Positions 8,842 through 17,390 are shown, numbered from the stretch's first letter. The stretch is 64,000 bases of DNA from Flavobacterium caseinilyticum (GCF_004349085.1 NZ_SMFM01000003.1:62001-126000), one strand, 5' to 3'. Numbers and translations are program-made. Notes: generated by a model from the letters alone, not told the origin.

Positions 8842-8872
8842 TTCCCAAATAGGGAATTTTTAACTATCTTTG
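8842..8872 (+). promoter_or_regulatory. Promoter and candidate operator of the higBA-like operon
   Basis: A -7 box TATCTTTG (8865-8872) precedes higB by 16 bases. Just upstream is a 15-base palindrome, TTCCC-AAATA-GGGAA (8842-8856), lying between the expected -33 and -7 positions, where binding by a HigA-type repressor would block polymerase. The operator role is inferred from how HigA autoregulates in general. Confidence 0.6.
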
Positions 8873-8888
8873 ACATAGAAAATAACGT

Positions 8889-9185
8889 ATGAGAATAATC
8901 GCTAAAAGAACCTTACAAAATTTTTGGGAGCAATATCCAAACTCAAAACAGCAATTATTATCTTGGTATCAGGTATTTGATAAAAAAGTATTTGAGAATT
9001 CGAATTCTATAAAATCAATTTTTGGTTCAGCTGATTTTATTGGAAATAATAAAGTCGTATTTAATATTTGTGGCAACCATTATCGATTAATCGTAAAAAT
9101 TAATTATGTAACGCAAATTGTATATATTTTGTTTATTGGAACTCATCCTGAATATGACAATTTGAAAGATATTAAAAACTTATAA
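8889..9185 (+). CDS. higB: HigB-family toxin (mRNA interferase)
   Basis: A 98-residue RelE-fold toxin that in characterised relatives cuts mRNA on the ribosome. The match to the HigB family is clear: MRIIAKRTLQNFWEQYPNS at the start, SIKSIFGSADF, NKVVFNICGNHYRLIVKINY and the end VYILFIGTHPEYDN. All family blocks are present, so it looks intact. It is followed after a single base by the antitoxin gene, toxin first as is usual for hig loci. Promoter and palindromic operator lie at 8842-8872. The pair sits between duplicated terminators, hinting at acquisition. Confidence 0.92.
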   Translation: MRIIAKRTLQNFWEQYPNSKQQLLSWYQVFDKKVFENSNSIKSIFGSADFIGNNKVVFNICGNHYRLIVKINYVTQIVYILFIGTHPEYDNLKDIKNL

Positions 9186-9186
9186 A

Positions 9187-9555
9187 ATGGAAATAAATCC
9201 TATAAAAACAGAAAAAGATTATGATTTAGCTTTAGAGAGAATAAACATTCTTTTTGATGCTAAACCAAACACAAATGAGGGTGATGAATTAGATATTCTA
9301 GTTACCCTTGTAGAAAAATATGAACAAATACATTATCCTATTCCTGAGCCAGATCCTATTGAAGCGATAAAATTCATGATGGAGCAAAACGGACTTACAG
9401 ATGCTGATTTAGGAGTGATTTTAAATAGCCGCTCCAGAGTAACTGAAATTTTTAAACGTAAAAGAGCTTTAACAATTAAACAAATTAGAGTTTTAACAGA
9501 AACACTTCATATTCCAGCTTCAACTTTAATTAAAGAATATGCATTAGAACAATAA
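9187..9555 (+). CDS. higA: HigA-type antitoxin with XRE helix-turn-helix domain
   Basis: 122 residues. The C-terminal half is a helix-turn-helix domain (about 62-118): MMEQNGLTDADLGVILNS, then SRVTEIFKRKRALTIKQIRV, the recognition-helix region, and LHIPASTLIKEY. The acidic N-terminal half probably binds and neutralises HigB. Starts one base after the higB stop, so co-translation is likely. Expected to repress its own operon, possibly through the 15-base palindrome at 8842-8856. Followed by the terminator at 9572-9604. Confidence 0.9.
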   Translation: MEINPIKTEKDYDLALERINILFDAKPNTNEGDELDILVTLVEKYEQIHYPIPEPDPIEAIKFMMEQNGLTDADLGVILNSRSRVTEIFKRKRALTIKQIRVLTETLHIPASTLIKEYALEQ

Positions 9556-9571
9556 TTTTTTAATTTCAAAC

Positions 9572-9604
9572 AAAAAATGCCTCGCAAATTGCGAGGCATT
9601 TTTT
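9572..9604 (+). terminator. Bidirectional terminator between higA and the membrane pyrophosphatase gene (copy 2)
   Basis: ATGCCTCGCAA / TTGCGAGGCAT with A run before and T run after, an 11-bp perfect stem with a one-base centre. It serves both convergent transcripts and nearly repeats the hairpin at 8628-8660. Confidence 0.92.
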
Positions 9605-9622
9605 GTTCGAAATTACTTTTAA

Positions 9623-12082
9623 TTACTTCAAAACATCAATTTTTGCCTGAACTTCTGCATCAGTTCCTTCAAAATTTTGAATGTCTTCTTTTCCGTTTAT
9701 GGTTGTTTTGATTGTCGCTTTTACTTTACCATCCACATTTGTTTTTTCGATAGAAACTTCTTTAGAAACCATTGCAGTTGCTACTCCGGAAGCATTCATA
9801 AATTTACACGTTTTGCTGTCACATCCTTTGGCGAGACATTCTTCTTTAGACATTGAAGCGCACATTTTACTGGTAGTGCAACAAGCTGCAGTGCTAGAAA
9901 GAGTATGACTTCCATTTCCTAAAATCGGAGCAATTACAAGTCCAATTAAACAGGTTAATTTAATCAAAATATTCATTGATGGCCCGGAAGTATCTTTGAA
10001 CGGATCTCCAACAGTATCTCCAGTAACCGCCGCTTTGTGCGCATCTGAACCTTTATATGTCATTTCACCATTAATCAGAACACCAGCTTCAAAAGATTTT
10101 TTGGCGTTGTCCCACGCACCACCTGCATTGTTTTGAAAAACAGCCCACAACACACCCGAAACGGTAACTCCGGCCATATAACCTCCCAGCATTTCTGCAA
10201 TTAACTGGTTATTATCTGAATAAACCAACTTCCCTAACAGAACAATTGCAATTGGAAAACCAATAGTCAAAATTCCCGGTAACATCATTTCGCGCAAAGC
10301 CGCTTTAGTAGAAATATCAACACATTTTGCATATTCTGGTTTTCCGGTTCCTTCCATAATTCCTGGAATTTCCCTGAACTGACGACGTACTTCATACACC
10401 ATATCCATTGCGGCTTTTCCAACAGAATTCATGGCCAAAGCCGAGAAAACTACCGGTATCATTCCGCCCACAAATAACATCGCTAAAACAGGCGCTTTAA
10501 AAATATTGATTCCGTCAATTCCTGTAAACGTTACATAAGCAGCAAATAAAGCCAATGAAGTTAGCGCCGCCGAAGCGATTGCAAATCCTTTTCCAGTTGC
10601 TGCCGTTGTATTTCCTACAGAATCTAAGATATCTGTTCTGGTGCGTACTTCTTTAGGTAGTTCGCTCATTTCAGCAATTCCTCCGGCGTTATCAGATATT
10701 GGCCCGAAAGCATCGATTGCCAATTGCATTGCCGTTGTAGCCATCATCGCGGAAGCAGCCAAAGCCACACCATAAAATCCTGCAAAAGCATACGATATCC
10801 AAATCGCAGCAGCAAATAATAAGACCGTTGGAAACGTCGAAATCATTCCGGTTGCCAAACCTGCAATTACGTTTGTTCCGGCTCCTGTTGATGATTTTTG
10901 AACAATTGCCATAACGGGTTTTGTACCTAATCCTGTGTAATATTCTGTAACAGATGAAATAACAGCTCCAACTACTAATCCAACAATTGCGGCATAAAAA
11001 ACACGCATCGAGGAAATTTCTTTAGTCCCTTCGCCAAAGAAATTCATTTGCATCGTTTCCGGCAACATATATTGTACTAAGAAAAAACAAGCAATAGCTG
11101 TTAATACAATAGAAACCCAGTTTCCTATATTTAATGCTTTTTGAACTTGTGCTTCCTTGGCATTATCATCTGTAATTTTCACTAACATCGTTCCGATAAT
11201 AGAAAATAAGATTCCGAAACCGGCAATTGCCATTGGTAATAAAATAGGTCCTATTCCGCCAAAAGCATCTTGAAGATTTCCGCCCATATCTTTGATGACA
11301 TAATTCCCAAGAACCATGGCCGCTAAAACGGTTGCTACATAAGAACCAAATAAATCGGCACCCATTCCGGCAACATCACCCACATTATCACCTACATTAT
11401 CCGCAATTGTAGCTGGATTACGAGGATCATCTTCAGGAATTCCAGCTTCTATTTTCCCCACTAAATCAGCACCGACATCGGCCGCTTTGGTGTAAATTCC
11501 ACCGCCAACTCTGGCAAACAAAGCGATAGATTCAGCTCCAAGAGAAAATCCGGCTAACGTTTCCAATACAATGGTCATGTCTTCTGTAGAAGTCCAAACG
11601 CCGTTCATAAAAAAGTGAAAGAAAAATATAAAGAAAGTGGTCAATCCTAAAACGGCTAAACCAGCAACTCCTAATCCCATTACGGTTCCGCCGCCAAAAG
11701 ATACTTTTAAGGCTTGCGGCAAACTGGTGCGTGCAGCCTGCGTGGTTCTAACATTTGTTTTTGTTGCTATTTTCATTCCCATATTCCCCGCCAAAGCCGA
11801 GAAGAATGCGCCGAAAACAAAAGCAACCACTATTAATATGTGCGTAGTAGGAACGATAAATGAAATTCCCGCTAAAACAATACTCGCACCAATAACAAAG
11901 AAAGTCAACAACCTATATTCTGCTTTCAGGAAAGCCAAGGCTCCTTCGTAAATATAATCTGAAATCTCTTTCATCTTACCGTCGCCAGGATCTTGTTTTA
12001 AAACCCATGCTCGTTTTGTAAACATAAATGCCAGTCCGATAAATGCCATGGCTATTGGCAAATAAATCATTATTGTATTCAT
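9623..12082 (-). CDS. hppA: Membrane-bound cation-pumping pyrophosphatase
   Basis: Couples pyrophosphate hydrolysis to H+ and/or Na+ pumping across the inner membrane. The 819-residue, many-helix protein carries the catalytic signatures: [47 protein letters not shown] and [21 protein letters not shown] (Ala where K+-independent enzymes have Lys) marks it as K+-dependent; Bacteroides relatives of this class pump both Na+ and H+. After the last helix (ending ...APILGNGSH) come 93 extra residues: six cysteines (about 734, 735, 741, 749, 754, 759) and a charged beta-rich stretch. The soluble pyrophosphatase gene lies just upstream. Confidence 0.97.
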   Translation of the reverse strand: MNTIMIYLPIAMAFIGLAFMFTKRAWVLKQDPGDGKMKEISDYIYEGALAFLKAEYRLLTFFVIGASIVLAGISFIVPTTHILIVVAFVFGAFFSALAGNMGMKIATKTNVRTTQAARTSLPQALKVSFGGGTVMGLGVAGLAVLGLTTFFIFFFHFFMNGVWTSTEDMTIVLETLAGFSLGAESIALFARVGGGIYTKAADVGADLVGKIEAGIPEDDPRNPATIADNVGDNVGDVAGMGADLFGSYVATVLAAMVLGNYVIKDMGGNLQDAFGGIGPILLPMAIAGFGILFSIIGTMLVKITDDNAKEAQVQKALNIGNWVSIVLTAIACFFLVQYMLPETMQMNFFGEGTKEISSMRVFYAAIVGLVVGAVISSVTEYYTGLGTKPVMAIVQKSSTGAGTNVIAGLATGMISTFPTVLLFAAAIWISYAFAGFYGVALAASAMMATTAMQLAIDAFGPISDNAGGIAEMSELPKEVRTRTDILDSVGNTTAATGKGFAIASAALTSLALFAAYVTFTGIDGINIFKAPVLAMLFVGGMIPVVFSALAMNSVGKAAMDMVYEVRRQFREIPGIMEGTGKPEYAKCVDISTKAALREMMLPGILTIGFPIAIVLLGKLVYSDNNQLIAEMLGGYMAGVTVSGVLWAVFQNNAGGAWDNAKKSFEAGVLINGEMTYKGSDAHKAAVTGDTVGDPFKDTSGPSMNILIKLTCLIGLVIAPILGNGSHTLSSTAACCTTSKMCASMSKEECLAKGCDSKTCKFMNASGVATAMVSKEVSIEKTNVDGKVKATIKTTINGKEDIQNFEGTDAEVQAKIDVLK

Positions 12083-12135
12083 AATTTTGGTTTGGTTTTT
12101 GGTTAATATTAATAGTGTAACGAAACGAATTTAAA

Positions 12136-12173
12136 CAAAAAAGCAATACTCTTAACAGAATATTGCTTTTTTT
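12136..12173 (-). terminator. Terminator of the soluble pyrophosphatase gene
   Basis: On the minus strand AAAAAAAGCAATA ... TATTGCTTTTTTG forms a 10-12 bp stem followed by T residues, between the soluble (upstream) and membrane (downstream) pyrophosphatase genes, so the two are separate transcription units. Confidence 0.8.
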
Positions 12174-12192
12174 GTAAAAATTGGATATGAAA

Positions 12193-12723
12193 TTATTTTA
12201 TACTAAATAATCCTTCTGGTTTATTTTCAATTTGATTAAAACGCTCCGTACATTCTTTAATAATGGCATACGCTTCATTTACATCGCCCCATCCGCCTAC
12301 ATCAACTTTTTTATTTTCAAGATCTTTATAAACCTGAAAGAAATGTTCGATTTCTTTTAATAAGTGTGGATTCATATCTGATAAATCATTCAATGAATTC
12401 CAGATTGGATCTGAAACAGGAACGCAAATTACTTTTTCATCCGGTCCTTTATCATCTGCCATGTGGAAAACACCAATAGGTTTTACTTCCATCACACATC
12501 CGGGAAAAGTTGGTTCATTTACCAAAACCAAAACATCCAATGGATCTCCGTCTAATGCTAATGTTTCCGGGATAAATCCATAATCAGCCGGATACATCAT
12601 TGAAGAAAATAACATTCTGTCAAAACGCATTCTTTTTATTTCGAAATCATATTCGTATTTATTTCTACTTCCTCTTGGTATTTCGATTAAGACATCGAAA
12701 GTTGTTAATTTGTCTGCAGTCAT
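12193..12723 (-). CDS. ppa: Inorganic pyrophosphatase, soluble family I
   Basis: Hydrolyses pyrophosphate to phosphate in the cytoplasm, pulling biosynthetic reactions forward. The 176-residue protein has the family I pattern: EIPRGSRNKYEYD, YPADYGFIPET and the metal-binding signature DGDPLDVLV (about residues 60-68), with VGGWGDVNEA near the end. Length is normal for bacterial family I. A minus-strand -7 box (TATTTTTG, plus-strand 12755-12762) lies just upstream and a terminator separates it from the membrane enzyme, so a soluble, wasteful and an energy-conserving pyrophosphatase are encoded side by side under separate control. Confidence 0.97.
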   Translation of the reverse strand: MTADKLTTFDVLIEIPRGSRNKYEYDFEIKRMRFDRMLFSSMMYPADYGFIPETLALDGDPLDVLVLVNEPTFPGCVMEVKPIGVFHMADDKGPDEKVICVPVSDPIWNSLNDLSDMNPHLLKEIEHFFQVYKDLENKKVDVGGWGDVNEAYAIIKECTERFNQIENKPEGLFSIK

Positions 12724-12754
12724 TTTAATTTTTTCTTTTCTATAATTATGGCTG

Positions 12755-12762
12755 CAAAAATA
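12755..12762 (-). promoter_or_regulatory. -7 box of the ppa promoter
   Basis: CAAAAATA on the plus strand reads TATTTTTG on the minus strand, 32 bases before the ppa start. No clear -33 TTG was found. Confidence 0.45.
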
Positions 12763-12830
12763 AGGAAAGTATCCCTTTCTACAATAAAAAATGTATGTTA
12801 TCTGTTGATTAAATTTTAACAGTGAGTACT

Positions 12831-13433
12831 TTAGTAAATTACTTTTCTATTTCGTTTGTTTAAATAATGGTGCCACAAAAGATAGGTTGCAAAAGATCGG
12901 TACGGACTCCATTGCTTTGAATGAACTTCCATTTTCTCTTTTTCGTGAATATCCAGTAATTCCTTGATGGTATTTACTACCGCAATATCTCCCAACGGTA
13001 ATAAATCCGGAGCTTGCAAACAAAACATCAAATAAATATCGATAGTCCAGTTTCCTATTCCTTTGATTTTGATGAGTTCTTCCCGTACTTGCTGAGTTGT
13101 TTTTGTCGATAAACTTTCTAAATCAATATCCTTATTTAATATTGCTGTCGCCAAAGCTTTAATATAAGACGTTTTCTGACGGCTTACGCCAAGATTCCTA
13201 AATTCGGCATCCGATATGTGAAGAAGAATTTCGGGCGTGAGAATTTCTTGAATTGCTTTAACTTTTAAAAAAGTGGCTTTAGCCGAATCTATAGAAACCT
13301 GCTGTTCCAAAATCAATAATACCAAAGTCTCAAAACCTTCCGGTCTTTTGGGAATGTTTGGCATCCCATATTGTTCGATAATGTCCTTGAAAATGCTATC
13401 TTTTTCTGAAAGATAGTCGATTGCTTCTTGCAT
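12831..13433 (-). CDS. DNA-3-methyladenine glycosylase 2 family protein (AlkA-like)
   Basis: A base-excision repair glycosylase of the HhH-GPD superfamily, removing alkylated purines. In its 200 residues are the N-terminal helical part (FETLVLLILEQQVS), the helix-hairpin-helix IKGIGNWTIDIYLMF (about 122-136) and the catalytic Asp in LPLGDIAV (about 148). It lacks the extra N-terminal domain of E. coli AlkA, as many bacterial relatives do. No iron-sulfur cysteine cluster, which argues against an endonuclease III or MutY assignment. A structured repeat separates it from the DUF5686 gene upstream. Confidence 0.9.
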   Translation of the reverse strand: MQEAIDYLSEKDSIFKDIIEQYGMPNIPKRPEGFETLVLLILEQQVSIDSAKATFLKVKAIQEILTPEILLHISDAEFRNLGVSRQKTSYIKALATAILNKDIDLESLSTKTTQQVREELIKIKGIGNWTIDIYLMFCLQAPDLLPLGDIAVVNTIKELLDIHEKEKMEVHSKQWSPYRSFATYLLWHHYLNKRNRKVIY

Positions 13434-13449
13434 AAACTGATTTTTTTTT

Positions 13450-13541
13450 AGCCCGTCCCGTAGTTACGGGAGGAAACGGCATCCCACGCCTTTTAGCGTG
13501 GATTTAGTGTACATCCCGAAGCTTCGGGAGGAATAGCTCCT
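13450..13541 (-). repeat. Structured intergenic repeat, copy A
   Basis: On the minus strand: AGGAGCTATTC, a palindromic hairpin CCCGAAGCTTCGGG (13515-13528), a stem CCACGC-TAAAAG-GCGTGG (13484-13501), GGATGCCG, a second hairpin CCCGTA-AC-TACGGG (13457-13470), and the end GGGCT. The ends and central stem-loop match copy B at 17242-17320 in the opposite orientation. Its first base pairs coincide with the TAG stop of the DUF5686 gene. GC-rich relative to surroundings. Confidence 0.75.
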
Positions 13542-16032
13542 AAAAATGAAACCCAATCGCTGCTTTTACAGTAAAACGATTGGTGTCCGGCGTGTTGAGA
13601 TAATTACCGCGCCAAGCAAAATCGATGCGTAAAACTTTGAAGATATTCCCAATTCCGGCGCTGTATTCCCAATACACTTTTTCGGGTGCACTATACATTA
13701 AACCCGAGGCATTAATCGCTCGGTTTTCATCAGAAATGGTTCCGTAAACACCTTTTACGGCTACAATTTCTCTCCAATTCAGTTTACGCATAAACGGTAT
13801 TCTGGAGAATAACCGACCATTAAAATTGTGATTCCACTGCAAAGTAGCGTATTGGTCTGCAACAAATTCATAAAAATTAAGGTTGTTAAAGGTATTTTCA
13901 AGTATGAAAAAAGTTTGATTTCCCGGGATAACACTCATCAATCCCAAAGGAACGGTTCCAAAGGTTTTCCCCACTTCCATTATGATATTCGTACGCCCCA
14001 AAGGCCCAATAATTATAGGTTGTTTATAATACAACTGCAGTTTGTCATATTTGAAATCACTGTTTAATAATCCTTTAAATCCATGACTGTAATTGATAAA
14101 AAAGCGACTGTACGGACTTTCCACAATTTCTCTCTCTACTGCAAATCCGATTGTTTGTCTTTTAGGACTGTATTCAACCTGAAAGTTAACCTCTGACTGT
14201 CTCACATCGCTTTTTGTGACAGCATTTGGAATATCTGTGTAATAATCCAGACTGAAAGTTGGCGATGCAGATTCGAGTGTGCGATAGGAAATTCCGGTTT
14301 GAAAAATCAAATTTTTAACGGGTTCAATTTCTACCGCGATATTACTCAGGTTAATGTTTGTCAATTTCCCGTTATTTCCTGACGAAAATACGGAAGATGA
14401 AGCAAAACTTCGGCCTAAAATATCGTAAGTTGTAGTGAGACTCGCACCAATTTGTTCGATATCACGCCTGTTTCCTGCGGACAAAATGATTCTTTTTTTC
14501 TTATCAACCATCCATTTTCCCGAAAATCCGTATTTGAATTTATCATCCTTAAAACCATATGCGGTATAGCCTTGTAAACGCCAAGTGTCTGCAGTACCAA
14601 AATACGTTCTTCCTCCCGCTCGCAGGCGAACGCCTTCAACTTCATTGTACCCAAATGTGGAAAAAATAGGACCAAAATCAAAATTCCCAATTGGCAAAAA
14701 TCCGCTCGCCAGAATTTGAACCGTATTGTGTATCTGTTGGTATTTTTTGACCGTTTGCAACGTATCCAGCATTTTGTAAACGCCCAATTCGTCCTTGGTT
14801 AAGTTTTCGAATCGATTTTCGTCCCAATATTCATCCGTTTTATTGAAGACAGCTGCGTCGACATAATTGACTTCCTCTTTATAAAAGGCGACCGGTTTTT
14901 CTATATTAAACTGATGGTTTCTGTAATAAGTAGTTCGTTTTCCGTAAACGCCTTTTGAGTTTTCTTTTTTGTTTAAAGCAAAATCGGACATCAAATAATC
15001 CTTCGTTAATAAAAATACGGAATCGCTGACCACTTCAAATTCCTGCTCCAAATAAATGTCTTTTACCCAGTTGATATTGGCGCTTTTGGTTACCGCCATA
15101 TTGATTTTTTTAATGGCAAAAGTCGAATCATTGACCCAAAAATCTCCTTTGAAAGTCAATTCGTTTTTACGCCTTGGATAAAATACAATATTATAACACC
15201 ATTTTTTATCAATATATGCACTGTCTTTCAAAACATAGTTATAGACATCAATCCCTGTTTTAGATAATGGACTGGTGAAACTTTTGTCAAAAAAAGTTAA
15301 GTAATTATTGTAGATGTCGTAGTTGGAGTATAAATCTTTTACAAAAGTCAAAATCTGTTGGTTCCCATTAAAACCGGACGTTTTACTGGCTTTCAGTTTC
15401 TCTTTAAGTTTCTTCAGCTTATTGTCTCCGTAAACGTCATTCAAAGATTCGTTGACAAAAATCGGTAAATACGTTTTACCGGTGATTTTTGAAGTATCCA
15501 TTTGATTAAAGATAAATTCCATCCCTTTGAAAAGTTTGCTTTTCATGAAAGCACTGTCAATAGAATTCATGTCAAATTCTATTTTCTCATACTTCTCCAT
15601 TTGGTATTGGTCAAACAAATACAAGCCGTTTTGACGCTTTCTTTCCCAAATTTTTCGAAGTATTTCAATAGCAGGATTGTTCTTTTTCGAAGTTTTTCCG
15701 GTAAAAATGAGTACTTCATTTAAACTTTCGGCTTCGTTTAGCTGAATCTTTAAATTATAGTTGACAAATTTCTCCAATGTAATTTCTTTTTCGGAAAACC
15801 CAACTGCAGTTATCAATAGTACCGAATATTCTTTAGCCGATTCCAGATAAAACTTACCGTCTTCATTAGCAACAATTCCTTCACTCGAGTTCTTGAAAAC
15901 CACATTAGCAAAGGGAATCGGCAGATTCAATTTGTCAACCACCACACCACTTACCTTTGTTTGAGCAAAAACTGCGTTAACAGTAACAAGAGAAAAAAAC
16001 AAGAGAAACAACAAATTCTTTTTCATAATCAT
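13540..16032 (-). CDS. DUF5686 / carboxypeptidase-regulatory-like outer membrane protein
   Basis: 830 residues. A signal peptide (MKKNLLFLLFFSLVTVNAVFAQ; the second Met at 16026 may be the start) precedes a carboxypeptidase-regulatory-like domain (about 25-110: KVSGVVVDKLNLPIPFANVVF) and then the long DUF5686 region (AIEILRKIWERKRQNG onward), ending in barrel-like strands and a C-terminal Phe (IGFHF). It probably sits in the outer membrane; function is unknown, though the family is widespread in Bacteroidota. The TAG stop coincides with the first bases of the structured repeat at 13450-13541. Confidence 0.88.
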   Translation of the reverse strand: MIMKKNLLFLLFFSLVTVNAVFAQTKVSGVVVDKLNLPIPFANVVFKNSSEGIVANEDGKFYLESAKEYSVLLITAVGFSEKEITLEKFVNYNLKIQLNEAESLNEVLIFTGKTSKKNNPAIEILRKIWERKRQNGLYLFDQYQMEKYEKIEFDMNSIDSAFMKSKLFKGMEFIFNQMDTSKITGKTYLPIFVNESLNDVYGDNKLKKLKEKLKASKTSGFNGNQQILTFVKDLYSNYDIYNNYLTFFDKSFTSPLSKTGIDVYNYVLKDSAYIDKKWCYNIVFYPRRKNELTFKGDFWVNDSTFAIKKINMAVTKSANINWVKDIYLEQEFEVVSDSVFLLTKDYLMSDFALNKKENSKGVYGKRTTYYRNHQFNIEKPVAFYKEEVNYVDAAVFNKTDEYWDENRFENLTKDELGVYKMLDTLQTVKKYQQIHNTVQILASGFLPIGNFDFGPIFSTFGYNEVEGVRLRAGGRTYFGTADTWRLQGYTAYGFKDDKFKYGFSGKWMVDKKKRIILSAGNRRDIEQIGASLTTTYDILGRSFASSSVFSSGNNGKLTNINLSNIAVEIEPVKNLIFQTGISYRTLESASPTFSLDYYTDIPNAVTKSDVRQSEVNFQVEYSPKRQTIGFAVEREIVESPYSRFFINYSHGFKGLLNSDFKYDKLQLYYKQPIIIGPLGRTNIIMEVGKTFGTVPLGLMSVIPGNQTFFILENTFNNLNFYEFVADQYATLQWNHNFNGRLFSRIPFMRKLNWREIVAVKGVYGTISDENRAINASGLMYSAPEKVYWEYSAGIGNIFKVLRIDFAWRGNYLNTPDTNRFTVKAAIGFHF

Positions 16033-16035
16033 TCC

Positions 16036-16073
16036 AAAAAAAAAACTTCATCAAAAAAATAATTGATGAAGTT
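16036..16073 (-). terminator. Terminator of the pyruvate dehydrogenase beta gene
   Basis: Minus strand: AACTTCATCAA / TTGATGAAGTT, an 11-bp perfect stem with an 8-base loop, followed by a run of about nine T residues. Confidence 0.88.
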
Positions 16074-16083
16074 ATGAAGTGTA

Positions 16084-16136
16084 GACTTCTTAGATTGCTA
16101 GAATTTTTAGATTAAGATTTTACAATCTAAGAAGTC
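16084..16136. repeat. Inverted repeat downstream of pdhB
   Basis: GACTTCTTAGATTG (16084-16097) and CAATCTAAGAAGTC (16123-16136) are perfect 14-base arms around a 25-base spacer made of related AT-rich words. It lies between the pdhB stop and its terminator. Confidence 0.8.
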
Positions 16137-16152
16137 TAAGGATCTAATTGAT

Positions 16153-17133
16153 CTATTTTTTATACATTACTTTTTTAACCGCTTTTACCACGTCACCAGC
16201 ATTTGGCAACCATTCTTTCAATAAAACCGGAGAATAAGGCGCTGGCGTATCAGCAGTTGTAATACGTTGAATTGGCGCATCCAAGAAATCAAAAGCACGC
16301 TCTTGAACAATATATGTAATTTCTGAAGCAACACTTGCAAAAGGCCATGCTTCCTCAAGAACTACTAATCTGTTTGTTTTTTTAACCGATGTTAAGATCG
16401 TCTCATAGTCCATAGGACGCACGGTTCTCAAATCGATAATTTCACAAGAAATTCCTTCTTTGGCTAATTCATCAGCAGCAATATGTGCTTCTTTGATAAT
16501 TTTTCCAAAAGAAACAATCGTTACATCCGTACCTTCACGTTTGATGTCAGCAACTCCAAGTGGAATCGTGTATTCACCATCTGGCACTTCTCCTTTATCA
16601 CCGTACATTTGTTCAGATTCCATGAAAATCACAGGATCGTTGTCACGAATAGCCGCTTTCAACAAACCTTTCGCATCGTAAACAGTAGATGGAACTACCA
16701 CTTTTAGACCCGGAGTGTTCGCAAACCAGTTTTCTAATGCTTGGGAATGCGTTGCTCCTAATTGTCCTGCCGAAGCTGTTGGACCACGAAAAACGATTGG
16801 CACATTAAATTGTCCACCAGTCATCTGACGCATTTTGGCAGCGTTATTTATAATTTGGTCAATCCCAACTAAACAAAAATTAAACGTCATGTATTCCACA
16901 ATCGGTCTGCATCCGTTCATTGCCGATCCTACTGCAATACCAGTAAAACCAAGCTCAGCAATAGGAGTATCAATCACTCTTTTCGCACCAAACTCAGCAA
17001 GCATTCCTTTAGATGCTTTGTAGGCACCATTATATTCTGCAACTTCTTCACCCATTAAGTATATGGACTCATCGTGACGCATTTCTTCACTCATCGCTTC
17101 GCAAATGGCCTCTCTAAATTGTATCGTTCTCAT
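16153..17133 (-). CDS. pdhB: Pyruvate dehydrogenase E1 component subunit beta
   Basis: The beta half of the thiamine-diphosphate E1 enzyme that feeds acetyl-CoA into the TCA cycle. The 326 residues show the family landmarks: MGEEVAEYNGAYKASKG, the Glu-containing ThDP activation region RVIDTPIAELGFTGIAVG, ATHSQ, and a C-terminal transketolase domain (GKIIKEAHIAADEL; DLRTVRPMD; LEEAWPFASV). Full length. The alpha subunit and E2 are not next to it, so the complex genes are split, as is common in Flavobacteriia. It has its own promoter (-7 box at 17167-17174) and terminator. Confidence 0.95.
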   Translation of the reverse strand: MRTIQFREAICEAMSEEMRHDESIYLMGEEVAEYNGAYKASKGMLAEFGAKRVIDTPIAELGFTGIAVGSAMNGCRPIVEYMTFNFCLVGIDQIINNAAKMRQMTGGQFNVPIVFRGPTASAGQLGATHSQALENWFANTPGLKVVVPSTVYDAKGLLKAAIRDNDPVIFMESEQMYGDKGEVPDGEYTIPLGVADIKREGTDVTIVSFGKIIKEAHIAADELAKEGISCEIIDLRTVRPMDYETILTSVKKTNRLVVLEEAWPFASVASEITYIVQERAFDFLDAPIQRITTADTPAPYSPVLLKEWLPNAGDVVKAVKKVMYKK

Positions 17134-17166
17134 ATTATATGTTGTATGTGTCTAATTTTCGAAAAG

Positions 17167-17174
17167 CAAAAATA
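17167..17174 (-). promoter_or_regulatory. -7 box of the pdhB promoter
   Basis: CAAAAATA on the plus strand reads TATTTTTG on the minus strand, 34 bases before the pdhB start. Confidence 0.45.
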
Positions 17175-17241
17175 AATATTTTATATCACTTAAAAGCATA
17201 AATTAACCTAAATTAATTCAGGATTTACAGTGTTAATTTTC

Positions 17242-17320
17242 AGGAGCTATTTCCGGCTCTCCGCTGTATCTTCCTGTGGCTAAAGGCGCCACAGGAAGGA
17301 TGCCGCTGCTATCCGGGCTA
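17242..17320 (+). repeat. Structured intergenic repeat, copy B
   Basis: Starts AGGAGCTATTTCC, has an 11-bp hairpin CTTCCTGTGGC-TAAAGGC-GCCACAGGAAG (17270-17298), then GGATGCCG and ends CCGGGCTA. The ends, the TAAAGG loop and the GGATGCCG block are shared with copy A (13450-13541, opposite strand), whereas the stem sequences differ with pairing kept. It lies between divergent pdhB and etfB. Confidence 0.78.
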
Positions 17321-17382
17321 CGAAATCGAAATAGTACCGAAAAATATTATGCATGCATAGTATATTATTCAAATTAATATTT

Positions 17383-17390
17383 TAAATTTG
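17383..17390 (+). promoter_or_regulatory. -7 box of the etfBA promoter
   Basis: TAAATTTG lies 33 bases before the etfB ATG and fits the TAnnTTTG consensus; no clear TTG -33 element. Confidence 0.45.

Noticed and set aside
16460..16707. Two plus-strand frames inside pdhB
   Set aside because: Antisense shadows of a full-length conserved gene.
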